The position numbers and the translations under genes are program-made. A DNA stretch of 64,000 nucleotides from Eriocheir sinensis (taxonomy: Eukaryota > Arthropoda > Malacostraca > Decapoda > Varunidae). Every line of letters starts with the position of its first letter. Position 1 is the first letter of the stretch. The stretch is from contig NW_026110839.1 in the NCBI RefSeq assembly GCF_024679095.1, positions 1 through 64,000 of the forward strand. Reading direction: 5' to 3'. Below, piece by piece: positions 14,850-33,300 of the stretch. The notes under the pieces were generated by a model. The model made no database searches. It saw only the letters and a list, made by a program, of their open reading frames with translations, and had not been told where the DNA came from.

Positions 14850-16030
14850 TATAAAATAATCCAAATTTAATTATTCTATGGTCAATTTGTTTCAAAATAT
14901 ATTTACGAATACACATAAAATAACGTTGATTTCTATAGGAATATATATACAAAATACACATGAAATGATGTAAATACGTATAAAAATATATATACAAAAT
15001 ACACATTAAATACTGTAAATTCGCGTCAAAATAAATAAACAAAATATCAATAAAAGAATGTGTATTTGAATGAAAATAGATATACAAAATACACATAGAA
15101 TAACCTAAATTTGTATCAAGCTATATACAAAAATACACAAAAATATTTTTAATTTGTATGAAAATAAATATACAAAATACACATAAAATTAGGTAAGTTT
15201 GTATTGAAATACATATACAAAATACATATAAAATAATGTAAATTTCAATGAAAAGACATAAACAAATACACTTAAAATAACGTAAATTTGTATAAAAAAA
15301 TATATATATACAAAACACAAATAGAATAATGTAAAATCGTATCAAAATAAATTCACAGAATATTAATAAAATAATGTAAATTTGTATGAAAATAAAGAGG
15401 CAAAATACCCATAAAATAACGCATTTTTTTTATTTATAAAAATATATATACCAAAATACACATCAAAAAATTAAATTTTAATTGAAATAAATATATAAAA
15501 AACACATACAATAAGGTAAATTTGTATTGAAATAAATATACAAAAAACATATAAAACAATGTAAATTTGTTTCAAAATATATATATACGAAAACACATAA
15601 AATAACGTAGATTTCTATAAAACTATATATACAAAATACACATAAAATGAAGTAAATACGTATAAAAAAATGTATACAAAATACACATAAAATAATGCAA
15701 ATTCGTATGAAAATAAATATACAAAATACCAATAAAAGAATGTGTATTTGTATAAATATAAATATACAAAATACACATAAAATAACGTAAAATTATATAA
15801 AACTATATACAAAAATACACAGAAGTATTTTAATTTGTATGAAAATAGATATACAAAATAAGGTAAATTCGTTTCAAATTCAATAAACAAAATTAAGATA
15901 AAATAACGTATATTTGTAGAAAAAATAAATATACAAAATACACATAAAATCACGAAAATTTGTATGAAAATATATAAAAAAATAAACAAAAATAATTTCA
16001 ATTTATATGAAAATAAATACACAAAATACA
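14850..16030 (-). repeat. Satellite, minus-oriented segment, left of palindrome J5
   Basis: Satellite whose right half (about 15,490-16,030) is the inverted match of about 27,125-27,650. The shared odd stretch is TTCAAATTCAATAAACAAAA near 15,874 and its complement near 27,265. No gene is seen. Confidence 0.65.
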
Positions 16031-16042
16031 CATGTATTTTGT
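16021..16042. repeat. Near-palindromic junction J5, left copy
   Basis: Minus-to-plus switch where ACAAAATACA meets CATGTATTTTGT. The 22 bases are the exact reverse complement of 27,116-27,137, so this is one junction present in both orientations. Confidence 0.75.
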
Positions 16043-18592
16043 ATATCTATTTTCACACAAATTTAATTACTTTTGTGTATTTTTGCATATAGTTTTATAT
16101 AAATTTACGTTATTTTATTTGTACTTTGTATATTTATATTTATATAATACACATTCTTTTATTAGTATTTTGTTTATTTATTTTGATACGAGTTTACATT
16201 ATTTTATGTGTATATTGTATACCTTTTTTTATACGTATTTACTTCATTTTATGTGTATTTTGTATATTTATTTTCATAGAAATCTACGTTATTTTATGTG
16301 TATTCGTATATATATTTTGAAACAAATTTACATGGTTTTATATGTATTTTGCATATCTATTTCAATACAAATTTACCTTATTGTATGTGCATTTTGTATA
16401 TTTGTTTTAATACAAATTCAAATATTTTATGTGTGTCTTGGTATAAATATTTTTATAAAAAATGCGTTATTTTATGGGTATTTTGCATCTTAATTTTCAT
16501 ACAAATTTACATTATTTTATTAATATTCTGTGTATTTATTTTGATACGAATTTATATTATTCTATTTGTGTTTTGTATATATTTTTTTATACATATTTAC
16601 ATTATTTAATGTGTATTTTTTATATATATTTTATTCAATTTACGTTATTTTAAGTGTATTTGTTTATATATTTTCAATCAAGTTTACATTATTTTATGTG
16701 TATTTTGTAAATGTATTTCAATACAAATTTACCTAATTTTATGTGTATTTTGTATATTTATTTTCATACAAATTAAAATTATTTTGTGTATTTTATATAG
16801 TTTTATACAAATTTAGGTGATTTTATGTGTATATTGTATATCTATTTTATACAAATACACATTCTTTTTATTGATATTTTGTTTATTTATTTTGACGCGA
16901 ATTTACATTATTTAATGTGTATTTTATATATATATTTTTACACGTGTTTACATCATTTGATGTGTATTTGTATATATATTTCTATAGAAATCTACGTTGA
17001 TTTATGAGTATTCGTATATAGATTTTGATATAGATTTACACTGTTTTATGTGTATTTTGCATTTTTTTTCAATACAAATTTGCCTTATTGTATATGAATT
17101 TTTTATATTGATTTTAATACAAATTTAATTGTGCTATGTGTATTTTTGTATATGTATTTTTATAAAAATATGATTTATTTTATGGTTATTTTGCATTTTT
17201 ATTTTCTTACAAATTTACATTATTGTATTAATAGTCTGTTTTTTTTTTAAACAATTTAAAATTATACTTTGTGTATTTTATATATCTATTTTTATACGAA
17301 TTTTACTTAATTTTATGTGTATTTTGTATATATTTTTTTATAGAAATCTACGTTATTTTATGTGTATTCGCATATATATTTTGAAACAAATTTACATTGT
17401 TTTATATGTTTTTTGCATATCTTTCAATACAAGTTTACCTTATTTTATGTGCATTTTGTATATTTATTTCAATACAAATTTAAATATCTTATGTGTATTT
17501 TGGTATTTATATTTTTATAAGAAATGCGCTATTTGATAGAATTTTGCATCTTTATTTTCATACAAATTTACATTATTTTATTAATATTCGGTGTATTTAT
17601 TTTGATACGATTTCATATTATTCTTTTGTTTTTGTATATATTTTTTTTTACATATTTACATTATTTAATGTGTATCTTGCATATATATTTCATACAAATT
17701 TATTATATATTATTTAATTTAATGCAAATAAAAATTCTTTTAATGATATTTTGTTTATTTATTTTGACAAGAATTTACCTAGATATATATTTTGTATATA
17801 TATTTTTATACGTATTTACAGAGTTTTATGAGTATTTTGTATATATATTTCAATAGAAATATACGTTATATTATGTGTATTTGAATATATATTTTGAAAC
17901 AAATTTACTTTGTTTTATATGTATTTTTAATATCTCTTTCAATACATATTTACCTTACTGTATATGCATTTTGTATATTTATTTCAATACAAATTTAAAT
18001 ATTTTATGTGTATTTTGGTATATTTATTTTTGTAAAAAATGCGCTATTTTATGGGACTTTTGCATCTTTCTTTTCATAAATTTACATTATTTTATTGATA
18101 TTCTGTGTATTTATATTGATAGAATTTTACATTATTCTATTTCTTTTTTGTATATATTTTTTTATACACATTTACATTATTTAATGTGTATCTTGCATAT
18201 ATATTTGATACAAATTTACGTTATTTTAAGTGTATTTGTTTATATATTTTCATTCAAATTTACTTTATTCTATGTGTATTTTGTATATGTATTTCAATAC
18301 AAATTTACCTAATTTTATGTGTATTTTGTATATTTCTTTTCATACAAATTTTAAATATTTTTGTGTATTTTTGTATATAGTTTCATACAAATTTATGTTA
18401 TTTTATGTACGCATTAACATTATTTAATGTGTGTTTTGTATATATATTTTTATGCAAATTTACTTTATTTTATGTGCATTTTTGTACATATATTTTTTTA
18501 GAAATTTGCGTTAATTTATGTGTGTTTGTATATGTTTTCTCATACAAATTTGCATTATTTTATTGCTATTTTCTTTATTTCTTTTGATACGA
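16031..18592 (+). repeat. Satellite, plus-oriented segment with E-like part
   Basis: The first kilobase (16,031-17,050) is inverted relative to about 25,950-27,120. From about 17,300 it resembles E-module satellite (GAAATGCGCTATTTGATAG near 17,521, GCGCTATTTTATGGGAC near 18,040, and an ATGTACGCATTAACAT block near 18,406). It has an irregular patch at 17,230-17,290 (a run of T and AATTTAAAATTATAC). No gene is seen. Confidence 0.65.
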
Positions 18593-18595
18593 ATG

Positions 18596-20649
<2,054 letters not shown>

Positions 20650-20650
<1 letters not shown>

Positions 20651-20690
20651 TAAAAATATATTATATTATGTATATTTCTATTGATATTTG
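20650..20690. repeat. Strand-switch junction J2 (copy 3)
   Basis: Minus-to-plus switch with TATAAAAATATATTATATTA, followed by ATTGATATTTGCGTTATT. It is the reverse complement of the form at 680 and 9,040. Confidence 0.8.
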
Positions 20691-23600
20691 CGTTATTTAT
20701 GTGTATTTTGTATATGTTTTCTCATAGAAATTTACATTATTTTATTGGTATTTTGTCTATTTATTTTGATACGAATTACATGATTATTTGTGTATTTTGT
20801 ACACTTTTTTTACGTATTTACATTATTTAATGTGTACTTTGTTTATATATTTTCATACAAATTTACGTTATTATATGTGTATTTGTATAAGTATTTTGAT
20901 ACAAATTTACATTATTTTATGTATTTTGTATATATATTTCAATTCAAATTTAGCTTATTTTATGTGTATTTTGTATATCTATTTATTTTTATACAAAATC
21001 AAATATTTTATGTTTTTTCGTATATATATTTTTATAAAAAATGCGTTATTTTATGGGTATTTTGCATCTTAATTTTCATACAAATTAACATTATTTTATC
21101 AATATTTTCTGTTTTTATTTTGATACGATTTTACATTATTTTATTTGTGTTTTGTATATATTTTTTTTAAACATATTTACATTATTTAATTTGTTTTTTA
21201 TATATATATATGATACAAATTTACGTTATTTTAAGTCTATATGTTTATATATTTTCATTCAAATTTACATTATTTTATGTTTTTTTTTGTATATGTATTT
21301 CAATACAAATTTACCTAATTTTATATGTTTTTTGTATATTTATTTTCATACAAGTTTAAATAATTTTGTGTATTTTTGTATATAGTTTTATACAAATTTA
21401 GGTTCTTTTATGTGTATTTTGTATATCTTTTCATACAAAAACACATTCTTTTTATGATATTTTTTTTACTTATTTTGACACGAATTAACATTATTTAATG
21501 TGTATTTTGTATATATATTTTTATACGTATTTACATTATTTCAAATGTATTTTGTATATATATATTTCTATAGAAATCTGCGTTATTTTATGTGTATTCG
21601 TATATATATTTTGAAACAAATTTACATTGTTTTATGTGTATTTTGCATATTTTTTTTAATATAAATTTACCTTATTGTATGTGCTTTTTTTATATTAATT
21701 TTAATACAAATTTGATTAATCTATGTGTATTTTTGTATATGTAATTTTATAAAAATATGCTTTATTTTATGGGTATTTTGCATCTTTATTTTCATACAAT
21801 TTTACATTATTTTATTGATATTCTGTGTATTTATTTTAATATGATTTTACATTATTCTATGTGTATTTTGTATATATATTTTATATAAAAAGTATTTGTT
21901 TTCATTTCATACAAATCTACATTATTTTATGTGTTTTTTGTACATGTATTTAAATACAAATTTAACTAGTTATATGTGTATTTTGTATATCTCTTTTGTA
22001 TGTATATTTTCAAAAAAATTTACTCTGTTTTATGAGTATTCGTATATATATTTTGATACAAATTTACATTATTAATGTGTATTTTGCATATCTATTTCAA
22101 TACAAATTTACTTTATTGTACGTGCATTTTGTATATTTATTTTAATACAAATTTAATTATTTTATATGTATTTTTGTATTTATATTTTTATGCAAATATG
22201 CGTTATTATATGGATATTTTGCATCTTTATTTTCATATATATACAAATTCACATTATTTTATTGATATTCTCTTTATTTATTTTGATACGATTTAACATT
22301 ATTCTATGTGTTTTTTGTATATATTTTTTTATATATATATTTACATTATTTAATGTTCATTTTGTATATATATTTTATCAAAATTTACATTATTTTATGT
22401 GTATTTGTTTATATATTTTCATACATATTTACACTATTTTATGTGTTTTTTGTATATATATTTTTCTACGTATTTAAATTATTTTATGTGTATTTTGTAT
22501 ATACATTTTCATAAAAAATTACATTATTTTATTGTGTGTATAAGTATATATTTTGATACAAATTTTATAAAAATTCATGTTATTTAATGTGTATTTGTAT
22601 ATATATTTTCATACAAATTTATATTATTTTATTTATTTTTCATTTCATTTCATTGCAAATTTACCTTATTTTATTGTAATTTATTTATTTCATTCAATTT
22701 TAAATTATTTTATGTGTATATTTGTATTTGTATTTAGGTTATTTTATGTATTTTGTATATATATTTTCATCTAAAATTACATTATTTTATTGGTATTTCT
22801 TAATTTAATTCCATACAATTTAGATTATTTCATAGGTATTTTGTATACATATTTTATACTCATTTACATTATCTGTGTGTTTTGTATATATATTTTTATG
22901 CAAATTTATCTAATGTTCATTTTGTACATATATTTTTATAGAAATTTGCGTTATTTTATGTATATAGTTTTATATAAATTTACGTTATTTTATGTGCATT
23001 TTGTATATTTATATTTATACAAATACACATTCTTTTATTGGTATACTGTTTATTTACATTTATACGAATTTACATTATTTTATGTGTATTTTGTATACAT
23101 TTTTTATACGTATTTACTTAATTTTATGTGTATTTTGTATATGTATTTTTATAGAAATCTACGTTATTTTATGTGTATTAGTATATGTATTTTGAAACAA
23201 ATTTACATTATTTTATATGTATTTTGCAAATCTATTTCAATAAAAATTTACCTTATTGTATGTGCATTTTGTATATTTATTTTAATACAAGTTCAAATAT
23301 TTTATGTGTATTTTGGTATCAATAATTTTATAAAAAATGCGTTATTTTATAGGTATTTTGCATCTTAGTTTTCTTACAAATTTACATTATTTTATTAATA
23401 TTCTGTGTATATATTTTGATACGATTTTACATTGTTCTATTTGTGTTTTGTATATATTTTTTTTATACATATTAACATTATTTAATGTGTATTTTGTATA
23501 TATATTTCATACAAATTTATGTTATTATATGTGTATTTGTTTATATATTTTCTTTCAAACTTACATTATTTTATGTGTATTTTGTATAAGTAATTCAATA

Positions 23601-25822
23601 CAAATTAACCGAATTTTATGTGTATTTTGTATATTTCTTTTCAGACAAATTTAAAGTATTTTTTGTGTATTTTTGTATATAGTTTTATACAAATTTAGGT
23701 TATTTTACGTACGCATTTACATTATTGTGTGTTTTGTATATACATTTTTATCCAAAGTTACTTTATTTTATGTTCATTTTTGGACATATATTTTTATAGA
23801 AATTAGCGTTATTTTATATGTAATTGTATATGTTTTCTCATACAAATTTACATTATTTTATTGATATTTTGTTTATTTAGTTTGATACGAATTACATGAT
23901 TGTATGTATATTTTATATATATTTCTTATACGTATTTACATTACTTAATGTGTATTTTGTTTATATATTTTTAAACAAATTTACGTTATTATATGTATTT
24001 TTATAAATATTTCGATACATATTTACATTATTTTATGTATTTTGTATATACATTTCAATTCAAATTTAGCTTATTTTATCTGTATTTTGTATATCTATCT
24101 TTATACGAATTTAATTACTTCTGTTTATTTTTGTATATAGTTTTATACAAATTTACGTTATTTTATGTGTATTTTGTATATTTATATTTATACAAATACA
24201 TATTCTTTTATTGGTATTTTGTTTATTTATTTTGATACGAATTTACATTATTTTATGTGTATTTTGTATACATTTTCATATACGTATTTACTGAATTTTA
24301 TGTGTATTTTGTATATATATTTTTATACAAATCTACGTTATTTTATGTGTATTCGTATATATATTATGAAACAAATTTACATTGCTTTATATGTATTTTG
24401 CATATCTATTTCAATACAGATCTACCTTATTGTATGTGTATTTTGTATATTTATTTTAATACAAATTCATTTTTTCATGCGTATTTTGGTATATATATTT
24501 TTATTAAAAAATGCGTTATTTAATGGGTATTTTGCATCTTTGTTTTAATAATATTCTGTGTATTTATTTTGATACGATTTTACATTATTCTATTTGTGTT
24601 TTGTATATATTTTTTTATACATATTTACATTATTTTATGTGTATTTTGTATATATATTTTTATAGAAATCTACGTTTTTTTATTTGTATTCGTATATATA
24701 TTTTGAAACAAATTTACATTGTTTTATATGTATTTTTGCATATCTCTTTCAATACAAATTTACCTTATTGTATGTGCATTTTGTATATTTATTTCAATGC
24801 AAATTTAAATATTTTATGTGTATTTTGGTATATATATTTTTATAAGAAATGCGCTATTTTGTGGGAATTTTGCATCTTTATTTACATACAAATTTACATT
24901 ATTTTATTAATATTCGGTGTATTTATTTTGATACGATGTAACAATATACTATTTGTTTTTTGTATATACTTTTTTATACATATTTACATTATTTAATGTG
25001 TATCTTGCATATATATTTTATACAAATTTATTATCTATTATCTATTTTTATACAAATACACATTCTTTTCATGATATTTTGTTTATTTTTTTTTGACACG
25101 AATTTACATTATTTGATATGTATTTTGTATATATATTTTTATACGTTTTTACATTATTTTATGTGTATTTTGTATACATTTTTTTATACGTATTTACTTC
25201 ATTTTATGTGTACTTTGTATATATATTTTTATAGAAATCTACGTTATATTATGTGTATTCGTATATATATTTTGAAACAAATTTACATTGTTTTATATGT
25301 ATTTTGCATATCTATTTCAATACAAATTTACCTTATTGTATGTGTTTTTTGTATATTTATTTTAATACAAATTGAATTTTTTGATGTGTATTTTGGTATA
25401 TATATTTTTATAAATAAAAAAAATGCGTTATTTTATGGGTATTTTGCTTCTTTATTTTCATACAGATTTACATTATTTTATTAATATTCTGTGTATTTAT
25501 TTTGATACGATTTTACATTATTCTATTTGTGTTTTGTACATATTTATTTTATACAAATTTACGTTATTTTAAGTGTATTTGTTTATGTATTTTCATTCAA
25601 ATTTACATTATTTTATGTGTATTTTGTGTATGTATTTCAATACAAATTTACCTAATTTTATGTGTATTTTGTATATTTATTTCCATACAAATTTAAAATG
25701 TTTTTGTGTATTTTTGTATATAGTTTGATACAAATTTAGGTTATTTTATGTGTATTTTGTATATCTATTTTCATACAAATACACATTCTTTTATTTATAT
25801 TTTGTTTTTTTATTTTGACGCA
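20658..25822 (+). repeat. Satellite, A module copy A3 and downstream E-like satellite
   Basis: A module from J2 to about 24,000, collinear with 54,450-57,800. Offsets of four landmarks from J2 agree to within about 15 bases with copies at 36,930, 39,085 and 54,435: GCGTTATTTTATGGGT at +388, ATATGCTTTATTTTATGGG at +1,100, ATGCGTTATTATATGG at +1,535, and for the 54 kb copy also the GGTATCAATAATT block. From about 24,000 to 25,822 it is E-like satellite with GCGCTATTTTGTGGG near 24,851. No gene is seen. Confidence 0.75.
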
Positions 25823-25824
25823 AA

Positions 25825-27115
<1,291 letters not shown>

Positions 27116-27122
<7 letters not shown>

Positions 27123-27137
27123 ACATGTGTATTTTGT
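27116..27137. repeat. Near-palindromic junction J5, right copy
   Basis: Minus-to-plus switch with core ATACATGTGTAT. It is the exact reverse complement of 16,021-16,042. Confidence 0.75.
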
Positions 27138-27648
27138 ATATTTATTTTCATACAAATTGAAATTATTTTTGTTTATTTTTTTATATATTTTCAAAAAAAA
27201 AATCGTTATTTTATGTGTATTTTGTATATTTATTTTTTCTACAAATATACTTTCTTTTATCTGAATTTTGTTTATTGAATTTGAAACGAATTTACCTTAT
27301 TTTGTATATCTATTTTCATACAAATTAAAATACTTCTGTGTATTTTTGTATATAGTTTTATATAAATTTACGTTATTTTATGTGTATTTTGTATATTTAT
27401 ATTTATACAAATACACATTCTTTTATTGGTATTTTGTATATTTATTTTGATACGAATTTACATAATTTTATGTGTATTTTGTATACATTTTTTTATACGT
27501 ATTTACTTAATTTTATGTGTATTTTGTATATATATTTTTATAGAAATCTACGTTATTTTATGTGTATTCGTATATATATTTTGAAACAAATTTACATTGT
27601 TTTATATGTATTTTGCATATCTATTTCAATACAAATTTACCTTATTGT
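27123..27648 (+). repeat. Satellite, plus-oriented, inverted partner of 15.5-16.0 kb
   Basis: Satellite including TTTATTGAATTTGAAACG-type words near 27,268, the complement of the 15,874 region. It ends abruptly at CCTTATTGTAAATAATGTAA, where the strand flips. No gene is seen. Confidence 0.65.
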
Positions 27649-28604
27649 AAATAATGTAAATTCGCGTCAAAATAAACAAATAAAATATCAATAAAAGAAT
27701 GTGTATTTGTATGAAAATAGATATACAAAATACACATAAAATAACCTAAATTTGTATCAAACTATATACAAAAATACACAAAAATATTTTAAATTTGTAT
27801 GAAAATAAATATTCAAAATACAAATAAAATTAGGTAAATTTGTATTGAAATACATACACAAAATACACATAAATTATGTAAATTTGAATGAAAATACATA
27901 AACAAATACACTTAAAATAACGTAAATTTGTATAAAAAAATATGTACAAAACACGAATAGAATAATGTAAAATCGTATCAAAATAAATACACAGAATATT
28001 AATAATGTAAATTTGTATGAAAATAAAGAAGCAAAATACCCATAAAATAACGCATTTTTTTATTTATAAAAATATATATAACAAAAAACACATCAAAAAA
28101 TTAAATTTGTACTAAAATAAATGTACAAAAAACACATACAATAAGGTAAATTTGTATTGAAATAGATATGCAAAAATACATATAAAACAATGTAAATTTG
28201 TTTCAAAATATATATACGAATACACATAAAATAACGTAAATTTCTATAAAAAGATGTATACAAAATACACATAAAATAATGTAAATTTATATAAAACTAT
28301 ATACAAAAATACACAGAAGTAATTAAATTTGTATGAAAATATATACAAAATATACACAAAGTAAGCTAAATTTGAATTGAAATATATATACAAAATACAT
28401 GAAATAAAGTAAATTTGTATCAAAATATTTATAGAAATACACATATAACAACGTAAATTTGTATGAAAATATATAAACAAAATACACATTAAATAATGTA
28501 AATACGTATAAAAAAAATTGTACAAAATACACATACAATCATGTAATTCGTATCAAAATAAATAAACAAAATACCAATAAAATAATATAAATTTGTATGA
28601 GTAA
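27649..28604 (-). repeat. Satellite, minus-oriented segment
   Basis: Ordinary minus-oriented satellite resembling 42,255-43,155 and 15,000-15,640. The ACACAAAGTAAGCTAAATTT block near 28,355 matches 43,031. It ends at TATGAGTAAACGTGTATG, a short switch. No gene is seen. Confidence 0.6.
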
Positions 28605-29090
28605 ACGTGTATGTTGCATATTTTTTCAATACAAATTTACCTTATTATATACGCATTTTGTATATTAATTTTAATACAAATTTAATTATTCGATATGTAT
28701 TTTTGTATCTGTACTTTTATAAACATGCTTTATTTTTTGGGTATTTTGCATCTCTATTTTCATACAAATTAACATTATTTTATTGATATTCTCCTCATTC
28801 ATTTTGATGCGAATTGACATTATTCTAAGTGTATTTTGTATATATTTTTGATACAAATTTACGTTATTTTATGTGTATTTGTTTATATATTTTGACACAA
28901 ATTTACAATATTTTATGCGTATTTTGTATATACATTTCAAAAGAAATTCACCTAGTTTTACGTGTATTTTGTATATCTATTTTCACACAAACTGAAATTA
29001 TTTCTATGTATTTTTGTATATATTTTAATACAAATTTTAGTTATGTTATGTGTATTTTGTGAATTTATTTTCATTCAAATATATATTAAT
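28605..29090 (+). repeat. Satellite, short plus-oriented segment of diverged monomers
   Basis: About ten monomers with private variants (TCTCCTCATTCATTTTGATG near 28,789, TTTACGTGTATTTTG near 28,956). I did not find a close second copy in the window. No gene is seen. Confidence 0.55.
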
Positions 29091-29091
29091 T

Positions 29092-32075
29092 TAATTTAAA
29101 TTTGTATGAAAAGAAATATAGAAAATAGAAATAAAACTAGGTTAATTTGTATTGAAATACATATACAAAATACACTTAAAATAATGTAAATTTGAAAGAA
29201 AATATATAAACAAATACACATATAATAACGTAAATTTGTATGAAATATATATACAAAATACACATTAAATAATGTAAATATGTATAAAAAAATATATACA
29301 AAACACAAATAGAATAATGTAAAATCGTACCAAAATATATACACATAATATTAATAAAATAATGTAAATTTGTATGAAAATTAAGATGCAAAATACTTAT
29401 AAAATAACGCGTTTTTTATAAAATTATTGATACCAAAATACACATAAAATATTTGAATTTGTATTAAAATAAGTATACAAAATGCACATACAATAAGGTA
29501 AATTTGTTTTGAAATAGATATGCAAAATACATATCAAATAATGTAAATTTGTTTCAAAATATATATACGAATACACATAAAATAACGTAGATTTCTATAA
29601 AAATACATATACAAAATACATATAAAATTAAGTTAATACGTATAAAAAAATGTATACAAAATACACATAAAATAATGTAAATTCGTATAAATGTAAATAA
29701 ACAATATACCAATAAAAGAATGTGTATTTGTATAAATATAAATATACAAAATGCACATAAAATAACGTAAATTTATATAAAACTATATACATGAAATAAC
29801 CCAGATTTCTAAAAAAATATATGTTCAAAAATGAACATAAAATAAATTTGCATAAAAATATATATACAAAACACACATTAGATAAAGTAAATGAGTATAA
29901 AAATATGTATACAAAATACCTATGAAATAATCTAAACTCGTATCGAATTAAATTAAGAAAATACCAATAAAATATTGTAATTTTGGATGAAAATATATAT
30001 ACAAAATACACATAAAATAACCTAAATACAGATACAAATATACATGTAAAATCATTTAAAATTGAATGAAATAAATATACAAAATACACATAAAATAAGA
30101 TAAATTTGTAATGAAATATATGAAAAAATACGCATAAAATAATATAAATTTGTATGAAAATATATATATAAATACACATTAAATAACATGAATTTGTATA
30201 AAATTTGTATCAAAATATATACTTATACACACAATAAAATAACGTAATTTTTTAATGAAAAAATATATACAAAATACACATAAAATAATTTAAACACGTA
30301 GAAAAATATATATACAAAAAACACATAAAATAATGTAAATTTGTATGAAAATATATAAACAAATACACATAAAATAATGTAAATTTGGATAAAATATATA
30401 TACAAAATGAACATAAAATAATGTTAATATGTATAAAAAATATATATACAAAAAACACATAGAATAATGTTAAATCGTATCAAAATAGATAAAGAGAATA
30501 TCAATAAAATAATGTAAATTTGTATGAAAATAAAGATGCAAAATATCCATATAATAACGCATATTTGCATAAAAATATATATACAAAAATACATATAAAA
30601 TAATTAAATTTGTATTAAAATAAATATACAAAATGCACGTACAATAAAGTAAATTTGTATTGAAATAGATATGCAAAATACACATTTGTATCAAAATATA
30701 TATACGAATACTCATGAAATAGAGTAAATTTCAATGAAAATTTACATACAAAATAGATATACAAAATACACATATAACTAGTTAAATTTGTATTTAAATA
30801 CATGTACAAAAAACACATAAAATGATGTAGATTTGTATGAAATGAAAACAAATACATTTTATATAAAATATATATACAAAATACACAAAGAATAATGTAA
30901 AATCCTATCAAAATAAATACACAGAATAATAAAATAATGTAAATTTGTATGAAAATAAAGATGCAAAATACCCATAAAATAAAGCATATTTTTATAAAAA
31001 TACATATACAAAAATACACATAGATTAATCAAATTTTGTATTAAAATTAATATACAAAATGCATATACAATAAGGTAAATTTGTATTGAAAAAATATGCA
31101 AAATGCACATAAAACAATGTAAATTTGTTTCAAAATATATATACGAATACACATAAAATAACGCAGATTTCTATAGAAATATATATACAAAATACACTTG
31201 AAATAATGTTAATACGAATAAAAATATATATACAAAATACACATTAAATAATGTACATTCGTGTCAAAATAAATAAACAAAATAACATGAAAAGAATGTG
31301 TATTTGTATGAAAATATATATACAAAATACACATAAAATAACCTAAATTTGTATAAAACTATATACAAAAATACACAAAAATAATTTAAACTTGTATGAA
31401 AATAAATATACAAAAAACATAAAATTAAGTAAATTTGTATTGAAATACATATACAAAATACAAATAAAATAATGTAAATTTGAATGAAAATATATAAACA
31501 TCTAGACTTAAAATAATGTAAATTTGTATGAAATATATGTACAAAAAACGCATTAAATAATGTAAATATGAATAAAAATATATATACAAAACACAAATAA
31601 AATAATGTAAAATCGTATCAAAATAAATACAGAAAATATTAATAAAATAATGTAAATTTGTATGAAAATTAAGATGCAAAATACCCATAAAATAACGCAT
31701 TTTTTATAAAAATATATATACGAAAAAACATAAAATATTTGATTTTGTATTAAAATAAATAGATATACAAAATACACATAAAATAAGCTAAATTTGAATT
31801 GAAATATATATAGAAAATACATAAAATAATGTAAATTTGTATCAAAATACTTATACAAATACACATATAATAACGTAAATTTGTATAAAAATATATAAAC
31901 AAAATACACATTAAATAATGTAAATACGTATAAAAAAAATGTACAAAATACAGAAATAATCATGTAATTCGTATCAAAATAAATAGACAAAATACCAATA
32001 AAATAATGTAAATTTCTATGAGAAAACATATACAAAATACACATAATTAACGCAAATATCAATAAAAATATATAT
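29092..32075 (-). repeat. Satellite, A module copy A4
   Basis: Minus-oriented A module read from J2 at 32,075 leftward to about 29,095. It is the inverted match of 20,658-23,700. The GATACCAAAATACACAT block near 29,428 pairs with GGTATCAATAATT near 23,315. No gene is seen. Confidence 0.7.
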
Positions 32076-32098
32076 AATATATTTAAATATTTAAAATA
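32057..32098. repeat. Strand-switch junction J2 (copy 4)
   Basis: Minus-to-plus switch with AAAAATATATATAATATATT. The core is a few bases shorter than in copies 1 and 2. Confidence 0.75.
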
Positions 32099-33178
32099 TT
32101 TAATGTATATTTTGTATATATATTTTATCCAAATTTACGTTATTTTATATGTATTTGTTTATATGTTCTCTCATACAAATTTACATTATTTAATTAGTTT
32201 TTTGTTTATTTATTTTGATACGAATGACTTGATTATTTGTGTATTTTGTAAATATTTTTTTATACGTATTTACATTACTTAATGTGTATTTTGTTTATAT
32301 TTTTTTTTTACAAATTTACGTTATTATATGTGTATTTGTTAAAAATATTTTGAAACGAATTTACTTTATTTTATGTATTTTGTATATATATTTCAATTCA
32401 AATTTAGCTTATTTTGTGTGTATTTTGTATATCTATTTTCATACAAATTTTATTACTTCTGTGTATTTTTGTATATAGTTTTATACAAACTTACGTTATT
32501 TAATGTGCATTTTGTATATTTATATTTATACAAATATACACTCTCTTATTGGTATTTTGTTTATTTATATTTATACGAATTTACATTATTTTATGTGTAT
32601 TTTGTATACATTTTTGATTCGTATTTACTTAATTTTATTTGTATTTTGTATATATATATTTATAGAAATCTACGTTATTTTATGTATATATATTTTGAAA
32701 CAAATTTATATTATATATGTTTTTTGCATATCTATTTCAATACAAATTTACCTTATTGTATGTGCATTTTGTATATTTATTTTAATACAAATTCAAATAT
32801 TTTATGTGTACTTTGGTATATATAATTTTATAAAAAATGCGTTATTTTATAGGTATTTTGCATCTTAGTTTTCATACAAATGTACATTATTTTATTAATA
32901 TTCTGTGTATATATTTTGATACGATTTTATATTATACTATTTGTGTTTTGTATATATTTTTTTATACATATTTTCAGTATTTAATGTGTATTTTTTATAT
33001 ATATTTTATACAAATTAACGTCATTTTAAGTGTATTTGTTTATATAATTTCATTCAAATTTACATTATTTTAAGTGTATTTTGTATATGTATTTCAATAC
33101 AAATTTACCTAATTTTATGTGTATTTTGTATATTTATTTTCATACAAATTTAAATAATTTTTTTTTTGTATATACATA
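32085..33178 (+). repeat. Satellite, B module copy B4 (internally deleted)
   Basis: Plus-oriented B module between J2 and J1a, about half the length of B2 without its insert. Early monomers are missing around 32,160. It keeps the retrotransposon target region intact and empty at about 32,165-32,230. The monomer expanded to (AT)n at 1,996 and 12,600 is unexpanded here near 32,650. No gene is seen. Confidence 0.7.
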
Positions 33179-33196
33179 TAGAGTAAATTTCTATGA
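33168..33196. repeat. Strand-switch junction J1a (copy 2)
   Basis: GTATATACATATAGAGTAAA with the same plus and minus flanks as at 13,326. Confidence 0.8.
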
Positions 33197-33300
33197 AAAT
33201 ATATATTCAAAATACATATAAAATTATGTAAATAAGTATAAAAATATATATATCAAATACACCTAAAAAAAATGAAAATTCGTATCAAAATAAATAAACA
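33179..33300 (-). repeat. Satellite, short flipped D fragment (about 120 bp)
   Basis: The first three or so D monomers after J1a, then an abrupt return to plus orientation at AAACAAAATTTACGTTATTT. No gene is seen. Confidence 0.7.
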
